Shown one piece after another: positions 11,451 to 22,530 of a stretch of DNA of 64,000 nucleotides. The notes beneath the pieces are model-generated. The model did not search any database. It was given only the letters and a program-made list of their open reading frames with translations, and was not told the DNA's origin. A program made the translations under genes and the position numbers. Source of the stretch: Plotosus lineatus. Lineage: Eukaryota > Chordata > Actinopteri > Siluriformes > Plotosidae. Every line of letters begins with the position of its first letter. Within the stretch, counting starts at the first letter, position 1. Location of the stretch: positions 26,388,501 to 26,452,500 of the forward strand of contig CM045733.1 of NCBI GenBank assembly GCA_024760905.1, read 5' to 3'.

Positions 11451-12371
11451 TTGTTTGAACCTGACAGTGTTTTTTTTCAATCAGTATCATTTGAAGGCAT
11501 TCGAACCTTTATATAATGGTCGAAAAGATACATACTGATCTTATTGGAATAAACAGAAATGAAAAATAAAAGTCATTTTCAAGTTTTATTTTGGTGGGTT
11601 TACCATTGTGACTGATGGATTAAAAAAGGGCGTGTCAGATTAAAATGAGAATGATTTCTCTTATCATCTCTTCCTAGAACTTTTCCTAGACATGTTGTCT
11701 AAAAGTTGATATGGCTGAAGTGCATAAAAATGGTTGGTTGCTAAGGACTAATGATCTTGGAAGAAGTGCAATCTTTGTGCTCATTTTTCTCTAAAGCTTC
11801 TTGAAATTTTTAGTTGAATGCTGACACAAGAAATGGCTTAGCTTGGTCAGTTTTCAAGTTATTGACAAACTTTTTGCTGCATTTTGCAGCTTTGGGCCTC
11901 CTCTATCTGACTGTGTAAAAGCTCATTTTTCATTTTTGGACGCAAGAGCCTACTTTCGGTGGAGTGGCTCACATATTAATCAAATTAAAAAATAAGTAAA
12001 TTAAGGAAGAATAGGGAAAAGAGTTAAAGAAAATGCCGCAAACACAAGGCCAATTATGCAAAAAAAAAAAAAAAACCCAACCCTAACCAAACACAAAACA
12101 TAAAAAACAACCCAAAACCTCCCATCAAAACTAAATCATTTTTATGTGAGGTACGCATCTGAGTGCATGCACGTGCATCTGTGTATTTATATGTTTTAAT
12201 GTTTAATTGTTATTATAAGCATTTATAGCATTGAATATGTATTTATTGATAGTATATACAACATATACATGTACGTATACGTCAGTCCGGGGGTTGGATC
12301 GTATTTTGCGGAATTCGGTGGTCGCATGGGGATCTCGGTCCCAATTAACCGTGGAAAGTGAGGGATCCCTG

Positions 12372-13264
12372 CATAATTAAATATATAATAAATCAATTAA
12401 AAAAGACCAACTAAACTTGTGTACTGTAGTTTAAGGGCATGGCAATTTGAGGTTGTCGCTCTTCATTCTCAAATTTATCACGTGGTATTCAGTTGCATTC
12501 TGGCCACCTGATCTGTGAACATGTTTGAAATTGTGTTGTGAAAATGATTCTTTAATTTCACCAAACATCTGTAAACCACCTTCAAATTACTTGCAAGCCA
12601 GTTGCAAAAATTATTGCGCAACCTTCTCGTGACTCTCGCCTGATATACGTATTTAAGCCTCAAAATATTATAATATCCGCTTGCATGTGGATTCGCAAAA
12701 AATCTTCTCGCAAATTTCAAAATTCTCAAAAACTAAATGAAATCAATTCGCATCAGTCGCTTTTCTACTACACTTCTAGTGCGATTACTCCTTTCACCCT
12801 ACAGCAAAAGGAACAGAGGCATCTTTAGGTTGGTTAAAGCAGCAGCAAGAATGCACATCATGTAAGAAGCATGACAAATGACAGCATGATTCCTCAGTCA
12901 GAGTTATTTCGTATTACAGGCAGATGTTTCTGACACATGTGAGTAAATGTAGAGCGATGAACAGCTACAACACTTGCACAGCACATGGTCTGATTTCGCT
13001 GTACAGAAGAGGAGTATCATCATTCATGTATGCCTTTAGCCTTCAAACACACCTGATTCTAGTGCATCTTGCCTCTAATTTAATTCATGCGTTTAATTTT
13101 GTTGACTGCAGAGATGTTGTTTTGTGTCATAAAGTAGATTATGTACAAAATGATATCAGTAAGTCAAATGCTCTTGGCAAATTGCCAGATGCTCAACTGG
13201 AAACTTTAAGCATTTCATATCTGTCTGCTTAATCTGTAGATCTGTCAATCGCCCACCCATAATG

Positions 13265-13265
<1 letters not shown>
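12372..13265. other. Non-coding, no assigned element
   Basis: gramd4 intron by context. An 83-codon minus-strand frame at 12478-12729 has no recognisable domain. No next gramd4 exon was found here. Confidence 0.4.
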
Positions 13266-13340
<75 letters not shown>

Positions 13341-13531
13341 CATCAATACTCACGCAGGAAGTGCTTCTCCAATAAGGCAATCTCTAGATGACCTTTAACC
13401 TCATTGAGACGCTCTGAGTCACTCCTTAGGTCCTGCACCGTGGCCATGTTGAGAGATCCTGATCCAGCCTGTCAAAAAACAAACACCCACACACATGCAC
13501 AAGGTTACAGTCTCATCATTTTCCCCCACAT

Positions 13532-13596
<65 letters not shown>

Positions 13597-13935
13597 CTGA
13601 GGATAAATGCAAAACACTGAAAAGGTGAATAACCAACACAAAGCACGTGCGTCTGGAAAAAAGGGAGCCAACTTATAATCCACGCCTTTCGGCTTCTTGC
13701 TATGGCCTGAAAATGCAAAGTGCTGTGTGTTAAACAGAGGGATGGATCTCGTAGAGTCCAGCAGCATGCGACACAGAGAGAAGTCTCTACTCTGGCATCT
13801 CCACGTGCTTAAAGCGGCTGGAGGGGGCAAGAAAGTAGATGAGGGAAAACATAAAGGCGTGAGCGGCACCGTATCCCTTTAAGAGACTACTGCGACTGAC
13901 AGTGTGGGTTGCCTTTCACTCTGTGTCTCTCTCTC

Positions 13936-14006
<71 letters not shown>

Positions 14007-14074
14007 GCAGCACCCTGACATTGGGTTAGACTGCCTTATACACACAATGCGGCAAGTCTTAATGCACACACACA

Positions 14075-14137
<63 letters not shown>

Positions 14138-14203
14138 CTATGGTACAAAGCAGGGGAAACCTTTAGTACATTCAAGGGAAAACAAATAAATACTCAAAGC
14201 TGA

Positions 14204-14266
<63 letters not shown>

Positions 14267-14727
14267 ACAAACTATGTAAAGTTTTAAAGAAAAACCCCTA
14301 TTATACAGCAAAAAAGAAAATGGTGATTAGTCACATGACACTTTCCCCAAACAGTATTCAGGAAGACTACCATACAAAGCAATGCATTCTGGGAGTGTGA
14401 AAAGCCTCTGCATGGTAGGTATTACTCTGTGAATTGCATACACACTCATCTAAAACCAAACTATGCTGACCTATTCCTGGACTGCATTATGGGATATCAA
14501 AGTGTGCTGGATCTTATAGACTGTATATCCAGACATGATTATTAAACAAATGGTGCTGTCAGACGAAGAAGCAGTCCGAGCATGAGGAAATACAAGAGTG
14601 CACTGATACAGAGAGCACATGCTAACGATAGGAAGCGCACAGTACACAGAGAAATAGCAAGCATGCTGCTAGACAAATTACACATGCTGTTTCTTGTTTG
14701 TTTGTTTTCTGCCAGAGCTAGATAGAT

Positions 14728-14807
<80 letters not shown>

Positions 14808-14874
14808 CAGGGTTGTGGTTTGAGTCAACGCCCACTCCAGTTGTCTGAGGTATCACATATTTGTCAGTAATACA

Positions 14875-14921
<47 letters not shown>

Positions 14922-15035
14922 TCATGTGGGGGAAATGCAGTTCCAGGGTTCCCACCTGCCATACATGCATAAGACTTGGAGAAAAACAGAGCCTCAGTAC
15001 TTAAAGGCAGATTTTACACACATATGGCTGTATTT

Positions 15036-15105
<70 letters not shown>
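13266..15105. repeat. Cluster of eight dinucleotide microsatellites
   Basis: (CA)n at 13266-13338, 13535-13594, 13938-14004, 14064-14136, 14876-14919 and 15049-15105; (TG)n at 14206-14264; (GA)n with GATA at 14720-14807. Together about 520 of 1840 bases. The cluster brackets the gramd4 exon at 13354-13468 and produces many false His/Thr or Cys/Val reading frames. Confidence 0.95.
13354..13468 (-). CDS. gramd4: gramd4 internal exon (start of coiled-coil region)
   Basis: A 115-nt minus-strand exon encoding 38 codons plus one base. It reads AGSGSLNMATVQDLRSDSE then RLNEVKGHLEIALLEKHFL. The second part is the highly conserved start of the GRAMD4 coiled coil (human, from memory: EIKGHLEIALLEKHFLQ). 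The acceptor is TTTTTTGACAG at 13469 and above; the donor is C|GTGAGT at 13353-13348. The last base C begins a Gln codon, so the next exon must start in phase 1. It joins in phase 0 to the exon at 29042-29249. GRAMD4 is a membrane protein of ER or mitochondria with a GRAM domain, linked to E2F1-driven apoptosis. A long (TG)n lies 15 nt past the donor. Confidence 0.88.
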
Positions 15106-15107
<2 letters not shown>

Positions 15108-16372
15108 TCAGCTCCAGATTGCCATCTCAATTATGTCCAAATGTCCACAAACAAAAATAAAGTACAAAATAGCATTTAAATAATCAACAAAACATGTGAT
15201 GCCCATCATCCCTGTGCATGAGCTGTTACTATAGCAACAATAATGTATTAGAACAAGCACATTACATACGCAAGCCTCACTCAAGTTGTGCTCTTATAAA
15301 GAACAAACACAGACCTGTGGGGAAACTGTACAAGCTTCACCAGTTTAAAAAAAAAAGAAATGGCATAAACCTTCATGGTGAAGATCTTTATACGGCAGAA
15401 AGGTTCCGGGTTTACCTGTAACGGTTATAAAACACTGACCAGGGATTTCCAGAAGTTTTTAAGTAGCCTTTCAGAAATTAAGAGTAGCCTGCTACAAAAT
15501 TCTATGCATCACTGAAAGGTCATGTTATCCTAGTGGAAGTCGCAAGCTAGGACCCCGAAAAAATAAAAAAAAATTAATTGTTGGAATAATTTCAGGTGCA
15601 ATCTAAATCACAACTTAATTTTAATTTGAAATCGTTTTTAGGATGAACTTAAGAAAAATAGACTACATTTTTCAAATTCCAAAAAAAAAAAAAAAATTCA
15701 CATTCTATGTCGCTCTCTGCAAAGTCAGACTCCTGACTCATAACAGTCTTTCATCCACATACTGAGTTGACGGACTAGTTTCCTGAGCATCTGTGGTCGA
15801 CTGAACTGAATTTTCTGCGACAAAAATAAATAGACAAAATTATTATGTGTTTTCATGCATATTGATTCAAAATCAAATCATATCAAAATCATTTGTTAAT
15901 ATCTGTTGAGTTTTTGCAGCCATTGTGTGAAAAATAATCTGTCTGTTTCAGTAACTGTTCTATGCCTGAACCAGAAGCAGTACAATATTCTCTCATTTGT
16001 TCATAACCAGTTTAAACTGCTTCTGAAGCGACACCACATCCACCACTAAAGCGGGAAATGACGAGACTTCAAACGAAACAAGAAGGAAAGAACATGTAAA
16101 CAAAACTATTTAATCACGTTTTCTCATGGATTTAGACTTAAATACGGTACAGTAAATTTAAGGTTATAATTATTTTTCTTGTGAAATAGGGAAGCCTATG
16201 TGGGTCAGAGACAGGTCCTGCGATATTGCAGACTGCAGCCACTTGAGGAAATCCCTGACTGACACTAGAGACGCCTTCCTTTCAAAAATCATAAATAAAT
16301 GGTAAACGTTTTGCAGGATGTCGGGAGTTATGGTGAGGAAAGAGCCACTCAGTGAGCCTTGATCAGCATGTA
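15106..16372. other. Non-coding intron sequence
   Basis: No exon or complete element recognised. Several short poly-A runs occur. Segments near 16020-16320 look unique. Confidence 0.4.
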
Positions 16373-16842
16373 CAGTGATCGCTCCTTACTTCATGCTTCA
16401 GTTTCTACGGCTTCTGGGCATTGCGGGTTTTTCAAAAATCTTCATCAAAAAATAAAAAAATTAAGGAAAAATAGGGAAAAAGTTAAGGAAAATACCACAA
16501 AACAAGGCCAGTTATGCAAAAAAAGAAAAATAAAAAAACACACACACACAAAAAAAACCAAAAACAACCCAAAACCCCCCAACAAAACTACGTACATTTT
16601 TATGTGAGGTGTGCATCTGTATGTGTGTGTATTTATATTTTATTTATATCTTACGCATTATTTTTGAATGTTTGATTGTTATTATAAGTATTTATAGCAT
16701 TGAATATGTATTTATTGATATTATACACACATAGTATACATGTACGTATACGTCAGTCAGGAGGGTCGATCCTACTTCGCGGAAGTCGGCGGTTGCAGGG
16801 GGGTGTCGGTCCCCATTAACCGCAGAAAGTGAGGAATCCCTG
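16373..16842 (+). mobile_element. Complete Tigger-like MITE (CAGGGATCCCTCGC family)
   Basis: 470 bp with TA at both sides (16371-16372, 16843-16844). The left end is CAGTGATCGCTCCTTACTTC, the right end complement CAGGGATTCCTCACTTTCTG. The internal GATTGTTATTATAAGTATTT and TACGTATACGTCAGTCAGGA blocks match the other family members. No coding capacity. Confidence 0.85.
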
Positions 16843-16859
16843 TATTTAAAAATGACCAC

Positions 16860-17215
16860 AGAGTCGCAGATGATACTGGGGAAAGGCAGGGTTCACCCTG
16901 AAGTACTCACCAGTCCATCACAGGGCCAACACACACACACACACACACACACACCCCCACACACACACACACAGACACACACAAAAAAAAAAAAAACCAT
17001 TCACACATAAGTAATTTACAACAGCCAGTGTATCTAATATGCATGCCATTGGACTGAAGGAGGAAACCAGAATACGCAAAGTGAACTCAAAAGCACATGG
17101 TGAACATGCAAACTCCAGGCAAGCGCACCCTTATGGGGCCCTGGACTCAAACCCAGAACCTTCTTGCTATGAGGCAAATGTGCTACTCACTGCACCACGT
17201 CCCACCCATGATTCA
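16860..17215 (-). mobile_element. V-SINE, reverse, with CA expansion
   Basis: The minus strand shows a degraded head (GTGCAGTGAGTAGCACATTT), central GGTTTCCTCCTTCAGTCCAA and a shortened L-type tail. (CA)n with poly-A (about 16930-16996) lies exactly at the body-tail junction, where V-SINE copies carry a short TG run. Confidence 0.7.
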
Positions 17216-17365
17216 CCCTTTAATTTACCTTTTAATTTTCAGTGCTAATTCCAACTGTTATGATTAGTTTAGATTGTTTTTTAATGTCTGTGAAGTTTAC
17301 AAATAAGAGAACAAATTTACCTCGGGAAATATGCTCCTCTGGTGATGTGTAAAAACCAAGTGGAT

Positions 17366-17524
17366 AAAACAAGTGTCCTCTACCTCTGAGGTTTTCTCGT
17401 TCATTTTATAAAACCTGTGCTGCGATTTCGTGTGCAGTGACTTTCTAATTTACTGCACACGAAATCGCAGCACAGGTTTTATAAAATGAACGAGAAAACC
17501 TCAGAGGTAGAGGACACTTGTTTT
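17366..17524. repeat. Perfect 73-bp inverted repeat, 13-bp loop
   Basis: The arms 17366-17438 and 17452-17524 are exact reverse complements with a 13-base spacer (17439-17451). Landmarks: AAAACAAGTGTCCTCTACC opens the left arm and GTGCTGCGATTTCGTGTGCA is near the centre. No flanking target duplication or SINE/MITE text was recognised. Confidence 0.9.
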
Positions 17525-17555
17525 AAGGACACTTGTTTTAAGGACACTTGTTTTC
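17511..17555. repeat. Three tandem 15-bp units at palindrome edge
   Basis: AGGACACTTGTTTTA is repeated at 17511, 17526 and 17541 (last base C in the third). The first unit is the outer part of the right palindrome arm; the left arm has only one copy. Confidence 0.9.
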
Positions 17556-17616
17556 ATCTTATTCACATTGATCTTTTCCACATAGACACACACATCCAAT
17601 CGGAAGAATTGCGATA

Positions 17617-18035
17617 CATGGATCCCTCATTACTTCGCGCTTCAATTCATGCGGCTTCAGTGCATCGCATTTTTTTTTTAAATATTCATCGAATTAAAAA
17701 ATAAGGAAATTAAGGAAGAATAGGGAAAAGTTCAGGAAAATGCCACAAAAACAAGGCCAATTATGCAAAAAAAAAACAAACAAAAAAAAAACCCTAAACA
17801 AACACAAAACAAAAATCAACCCAAAACCTCCCATCAAAACTAGTGACATTTTTGTGAGGTGCGCATCTGAGTGCGTGCACGCGCATCTATATGTGTGTGT
17901 ATTTATATTTTATTTGCATCTTATGAATTATTTTTTAATGTTTAATTGTTATTATAAGCATTTATAGTGCTGTATATGTATTTATTTATATTATATAAAC
18001 AGATACAAGTATGTATACGTCAGTCGGAGGGGGTG
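17617..18035 (+). mobile_element. Tigger-like MITE, right end lost
   Basis: Left end CATGGATCCCTCATTACTTC after TA, followed by the family interior (GCTTCAATTCATGCGGCTTC, AAAATAAGGAAATTAAGGAA). The text stops matching after TACGTCAGTCGGAGGGGG, so the right terminal repeat is missing. Confidence 0.75.
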
Positions 18036-18536
18036 ATATTGATTTCTGTCCCCTTTCTCTACGATATGGATATGGGGAGGAGAATATTTAAATGAAGAGC
18101 TCAAAATGACTAACTAAGGTTTATGAAATTGACTGCTGACCGTGGCAGGATTTACTTCCAGAAAGAAATAAGCAATTTTTTTATTTGTTGTGCTTGACAT
18201 GGCAGCAATAATTACTTCTCATGGAAGGCATCATAGATAGTCTTTCTGCAGAGACTTTTTCTTCCTGTAAACTCTCCTTATTCTGCATTGCTGTAGTGTT
18301 TCACGAGAAAGTGTGTATAACCTGTGTTTATATGTTTTTCTGATTACAGTCAACACGCTGCATGTGTCATTAGTAAATTACCTGCAGCAGAATCTCATCT
18401 TCCTGTTTGCAACCCCGTGTTTATTAGTGTGGCTCTTACTGGATTAGCCATCTTGTATTGAAATGAACTGGCAGCATCTGTGTTTAAAAATCACAGCATA
18501 GTTTGTACATCACCCGCAAACCTTGCCGCACCTATA
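18036..18536. other. Non-coding intron sequence
   Basis: No exon, element end or microsatellite of note. Confidence 0.4.
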
Positions 18537-19204
18537 CAGTCATATCTCATCTTACGAAAGACCAAATTAATGAAAAATCCAAGTTATGAAATGCATTTAT
18601 GTAAAATTTACGTCTCTGGATACTAAAAAAAAAACATGTTACGAAACGTAAATACACTTGTAGCATCCTGTATTTTGTTTTGAAATTGGCGCGGTAGAGT
18701 TGCTCTCCCATTGGCTATCTCCCAACACCCCGCCCCGCTGGCCTCCCATTGGCAAGGAGGGAGCTGCATCTCCATGATACCCATGATGCTTTTCGTGTGC
18801 CTTTGACCCATTGTTCGTCACGGAGTTCTAACACGTGTAAAAGACAGAGTTACTGTTGTTTCGTGAGTTTTTCGACTGTGCTCATTCCAACTTTGTTCTT
18901 CATTATTTATCATTGGCCCCAAGAAAGTGATTCCTGGTGAAAGTGAAAAGAAGAAGCTTGCTCGTGGCATGCGGTTGAGTGATATCGCAAAGGAATATGG
19001 CCGAAACCCGTCTATTGAAGCAGAAGGAGGCCATAAAAGGTATACTTTTATCATTTTTAAAGGGTTTAGGGGGTAGTATTGGGGGGGGGGGGGGCTTGGA
19101 ACAAATCAAGCCTTTTACATGTAAAATGCAACTCAACTTACGAAACAATCAGTTTACGAAACCACTTCTGGAACGGATTAATTTTGTAAGGTGAGGTATG
19201 ACTG
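18537..19204 (+). mobile_element. Tigger-like element with N-terminal transposase relic
   Basis: 668 bp with TA at both sides (18535-18536, 19205-19206). Left CAGTCATATCTCATCTTACG, right complement CAGTCATACCTCACCTTACA. The interior retains the promoter-proximal part of a Tigger gene: VIPGESEKKKLARGMRLSDI, AKEYGRNP from about 18918, then LLKQKEAIKG in a shifted frame at about 19011. That is the CENP-B-like N-terminal HTH. The rest of the transposase is deleted. Confidence 0.82.
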
Positions 19205-19344
19205 TATTAGGATTGCGCCAACATTGTATGTTTCCTCACATAGTACGCCTGGCCCATTTTGTGCTAGACGTCCTAATTAATATTAACAAGACTAAGTGCG
19301 CGATACGAAATCAATAAAACAGTAAGTTCTGAAAATAGTTCTGG

Positions 19345-19554
19345 CATGCGGCATGGTGGCACAGTAGTTATCATATCTGTCACACAGCAAGAAGGCCTGG
19401 GTTAGGGCGTTTCTGTGTGGAGTTTGCATGTTCTCACCACTCTTGCGTGGGTTTCCTCCTGGTACTCTGGTTTTCTTCCACAGTTCAAAAACATGCACAG
19501 TAGGCTAATTAGCAGTTTGAAATCACCCCTCGGTGTGAGTGTGAATGTGAATAG

Positions 19555-19628
<74 letters not shown>

Positions 19629-19772
19629 TGGCACTGCAATGGCCTGGCGAGCTGTTTGGGGTGCTTTGCGTCCTTGGCCAGAGTCGGCTGAGATGGGTGT
19701 TAACCTCTAATTACTGCCTCTAATTACGCGACCGTAAGAAGGATTAAGCGGCTTAGAAAATGAATGCAGGAA
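19345..19772 (+). mobile_element. V-SINE with long TG expansion
   Basis: Head GGCATGGTGGCACAGTAGTT, central TTTCTGTGTGGAGTTTGCAT and GTGGGTTTCCTCCTGGTACT, then (TG)n at about 19553-19625, then tail L (GCAATGGCCTGGCGAGCTGT ... AGAAGGATTAAGCGGCTTAG) and GAATGAATGAAT. Full length. The microsatellite sits at the body-tail junction. Confidence 0.85.
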
Positions 19773-19892
19773 TGAATGAATATTTTCGGTACTATTGTGA
19801 ATGTTTTTATCACATGCATTCATTCAGTACCATAATTAACAACTATTTATAATCTTTGTTTTTGTAAACCTGTACGTATGCAATTGCATAGA

Positions 19893-20185
19893 TCTTTCCT
19901 TACCTTTCTGCTGTTCCCTTTTTCAGGAGTCAAAACAGCGAATCATCTGCCTCCATCCTCATGGAAGTCATATTAATGATTCGCATGTTTGATTTGGCAT
20001 AGGTTTTACGTCGGACGCCCAATGGTTATTTTACATGCCTCTCACCATACACAGTGGGAACATGGCCGGCCTTTGATAACCCAGTTAGCTGCACTGGGGG
20101 GATGATGACAACCTTGTGGAGAGTGGGACTCGAACCAATCAGGATCAGCAATCCAGCACCTTTTACCACCAGGCCACCACTGCCC
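19893..20185 (-). mobile_element. SINE-A with tail Z
   Basis: Minus strand: head AGGGCAGTGGTGGCCTGGTG, body CATGTAAAATAACCATTGGG, tail Z (GGCGTCCGACGTAAAACCTA-like). Bounded by a perfect 16-bp duplication tatgcaattgcataga at 19877-19892 and 20186-20201, which is itself nearly palindromic. The body-tail junction has a deletion relative to the copy at 1284. Confidence 0.85.
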
Positions 20186-20201
20186 TATGCAATTGCATAG
20201 A

Positions 20202-20815
20202 GGGGTCCCAGTGAGGTTTAGAAAAATAGAGGAAACGGGTTTAGAAATAGAGGAAATGAAATATTTCAGCTGGGGGTCAAGGGGGCCGCAGGGTCCCTTG
20301 CAGGGTACAGGGGCAGAGCATGTCATGTAAAAAATCATGTAAACAAGTCAATCATTGTTTTGTAACATGCATAAACACTAAACAAAACAGCTTAAATAAT
20401 GTAAAAAATACTAAAAGGTTATTTCAGTGTAGATAAACACACATGATTCAAGTAGCATAGCGCTATGGCTCATCATTCATGGGTAACGTAATTATGAAAT
20501 AATTATGAACTAATTTGTACAATGATCACATAACACATGACATATTATCACAACAGACATTTGTGTTCAACTAATGAGCATACCTGCTACAAAGTTAGTA
20601 TGTTAATAGTATAACACTATCATTCAAATTGTCACAACATTTACGCTGCACTAGTAAACAGTCTTACACTGGACTTATTTCATAAATTTATAAAAATAGC
20701 AGAATTCTGCTAAATAGGCGAGTAAAGACAGTGGAATTCCGCTACATCGCAGAGATCTGGGATCCCTGTGCATAGATCAGTGTATAAAATGTACGTATAG
20801 CAGTGTACCAGTATA
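20202..20815. other. Non-coding, possible Tigger-like end
   Basis: No exon recognised. Near 20690-20773 the text AGAGATCTGGGATCCCTGTG resembles the right end of another CAGGGATCC-type element, but no partner end was found. Confidence 0.35.
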
Positions 20816-21675
20816 CAGGGATCCTTCACTTTCCGTGGTTAATTGGGACCAAGATCCCCACCGCGACCGCCGAATTCCGCAAAGTAGGATCAACCCCCCT
20901 GACTGACGTATATGTACATGTATATGTGTATGTATATCATATGAATAAATACATATTCAACACTATAGATGCTTATAATAACGATTAAACTTTCTAAAAT
21001 AAATGCATAAGATTTAAATAAAATATAAATACACACAACAGACGTGCGCACACACAGTTGCGCGTGTACGCACTCAGATGAGCACCTCACATAAAAATAA
21101 GTAAATAAGTAAGTAAGTAGGGGGCAGTGGTGGTCTAGTGGTATAGGGTGCTGTGATCACTGATCCAAAGGTTGGGGGTTTGAGTCCCACGCTCTACAAG
21201 GTTGTCACCCCCCCCCACCCTCCAGTGCAGCTAACTGGGTTATCAAAGGCTGGCCATGTCTCTCACTGTCTATGGTGTGAGGCATGTAAAAGAACCATTG
21301 CTGACTTTCGACAAGAGTAGCTGCAAAGCTTTCGGCGTGTTTCCGCCCTGCGATGGCCTGGCGAACTGTCCAGGGTGTACTCTGCCCTCGCCCAGAGTTA
21401 GCTGGGATGGGCGCCAGCCTCCCCGCGACCCTAGTTAGGATTAAGCGGTTACAGAAAATGAACTGAACTGAAGTAAGTAGTTTTGGTGGGGGGTTTGGGG
21501 TTTTTTGTTTTTGTTTGTTTCGAATTTTATGTATAATTGGCCTTGTTTTTGTGGCATTTTCCTTAACATTTGTCCTTATTCTTCCTTAATTGCCTTATTT
21601 TTTAATTTGATGAATATTTAAAAAAAAAAACATGATGCACTGAAGCCGCATGAATTGAAGCACGAGGGATCACTG
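20816..21675 (-). mobile_element. Tigger-like MITE, reverse, split by SINE
   Basis: Left CAGGGATCCTTCACTTTCCG after TA; right complement CAGTGATCCCTCGTGCTTCA with a mutated flanking dinucleotide. The interior is the reverse complement of the copies at 16373 and 17617. A SINE-A copy is nested at 21121-21470. Confidence 0.82.
21121..21470 (+). mobile_element. SINE-A with tail L, nested in MITE
   Basis: Head GGGGCAGTGGTGGTCTAGTG, poly-C run, body CATGTAAAAGAACCATTGCT, tail L ending TAGTTAGGATTAAGCGGTTA. Perfect 10-bp duplication aagtaagtag at 21111-21120 and 21471-21480. Full length. Confidence 0.9.
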
Positions 21676-21750
21676 TGTTTACATTCCCTCATCAGGATGT
21701 TTCCTTCAGTTATACGCTGACTGCAGTCTTGAGCTAAAGTGGAACGAGCT

Positions 21751-22000
21751 GTTTCATTCATTCATTTCCTGAACCACTTAATCCTAATTAGGGTCGCAGG
21801 GAGCCTGGCGCCCATCTTAGCTGTCTCTGTGTAAGGGCAGAGTACACCCTGGACAGCTCGCCAGGCCATCGCAGGGCAGACACACACTGACGGCTATGCA
21901 GCTACTCTTGTCAAAAGTCCGCAATGGTTCTTTTACAGCCTCGCACCATAGACAGTAAGAGACATGGCCGGCCTTTGAAAACTCAGTCAGCTGCACTGGG
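21751..22000 (-). mobile_element. SINE-A, 5' truncated, tail L
   Basis: Tail L and body are present but the tRNA-like head is absent. Flanked by gtggaaYgagct at 21739-21750 and 22001-22012 (one mismatch), so the truncation happened during retrotransposition rather than by later deletion. Confidence 0.82.
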
Positions 22001-22202
22001 GTGGAATGAGCTAAAAAGATCAGTTAGTACACAGTACTGATCCTAAGCCATGTTCTCTGGGGGAAAGATAATAAGAGGTCCATTCTTGAAGGTGGAACTT
22101 ACTGGAATTGGCGACGGAGAGAGAGAGACCATGTGCTACTCATTCAAATGATATGCATATTGACCTGTCCTACTCACTCCTGTTTAACGTCTCACATGAA
22201 CA

Positions 22203-22530
22203 AGCAACGTGTGGCATGATGGCACAGTGGTTAGCATGTCCGCTTCACAACAAGAAGGTCCTGGGTTCCATTCCCAGCCTGAGTGTTTCTGTGTGGTTGC
22301 ATGTTCTCCCCTTGCTTGCATGGGTTTCCTCTGGGTACTCTGGTTTCCCACCACAGTCCAAAAACATGCAGTTGGCTAATTGGCTGTTCATCCCTAGTTG
22401 TGAGTGTTGGTCCTGTGGTTGCCTGGCTCGCTGTCCAGGGTGTACCCTACCCTCACCCAGAGTCAAGTGATATAGGCGCCAGCCTCCCAGTGACCCTAAT
22501 TAGGTTTAAGTGGTTCAGAAAATAAATGAA
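22203..22530 (+). mobile_element. V-SINE, full length
   Basis: Head GGCATGATGGCACAGTGGTT, box B GGGTTCCATTCCC, central GTTTCCTCTGGGTACTCTGG, tail L ending ATTAGGTTTAAGTGGTTCAG with a short AATGAATGAGAT tail. Confidence 0.85.

Larger units (their letters stand above)
9489..11972. mobile_element. Unassigned 2.5-kb DNA element, 4-bp target duplication
   Basis: The ends are inverted: left GTGAGGCACTCCACCGAGAG, right complement GTGAGCCACTCCACCGAAAG, both followed by TAGGC. The host MITE is interrupted between AAATAT and ATATTAATC, giving a 4-bp duplication ATAT (9485-9488, 11973-11976). Inside are inverted LINE 5' sequences, an apparent Tigger-type right end near 10898 and an acidic reading frame at 11190. 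Subterminal text resembles the foldback MITE at 63074-63310. I do not recognise the superfamily. Confidence 0.6.
9417..12371 (+). mobile_element. Tigger-like MITE (CAGGGATCCCTCGC family) split by insertion
   Basis: The left end is CAGGGATCCCTCGCTACGTC after TA (9415-9416). The right end is GTGGAAAGTGAGGGATCCCT followed by G at 12371 and CA, a mutated TA. Internal sequence (AATTAAAAAATAAGTAAATT, TATGTGAGGTACGCATCTGA) matches copies at 16373, 17617 and 20816. The MITE alone would be about 470 bp; the remainder is the insertion at 9489-11972. Confidence 0.8.

Noticed and set aside
12478..12729. 83-codon basic minus-strand frame in a gramd4 intron
   Set aside because: Does not match the expected next gramd4 exon (EELRKLREE-like coiled coil) and has no splice signals.
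13156..15183. Numerous open frames rich in His-Thr or Cys-Val
   Set aside because: They are translations of (CA)n/(TG)n arrays and carry no other sequence of note.
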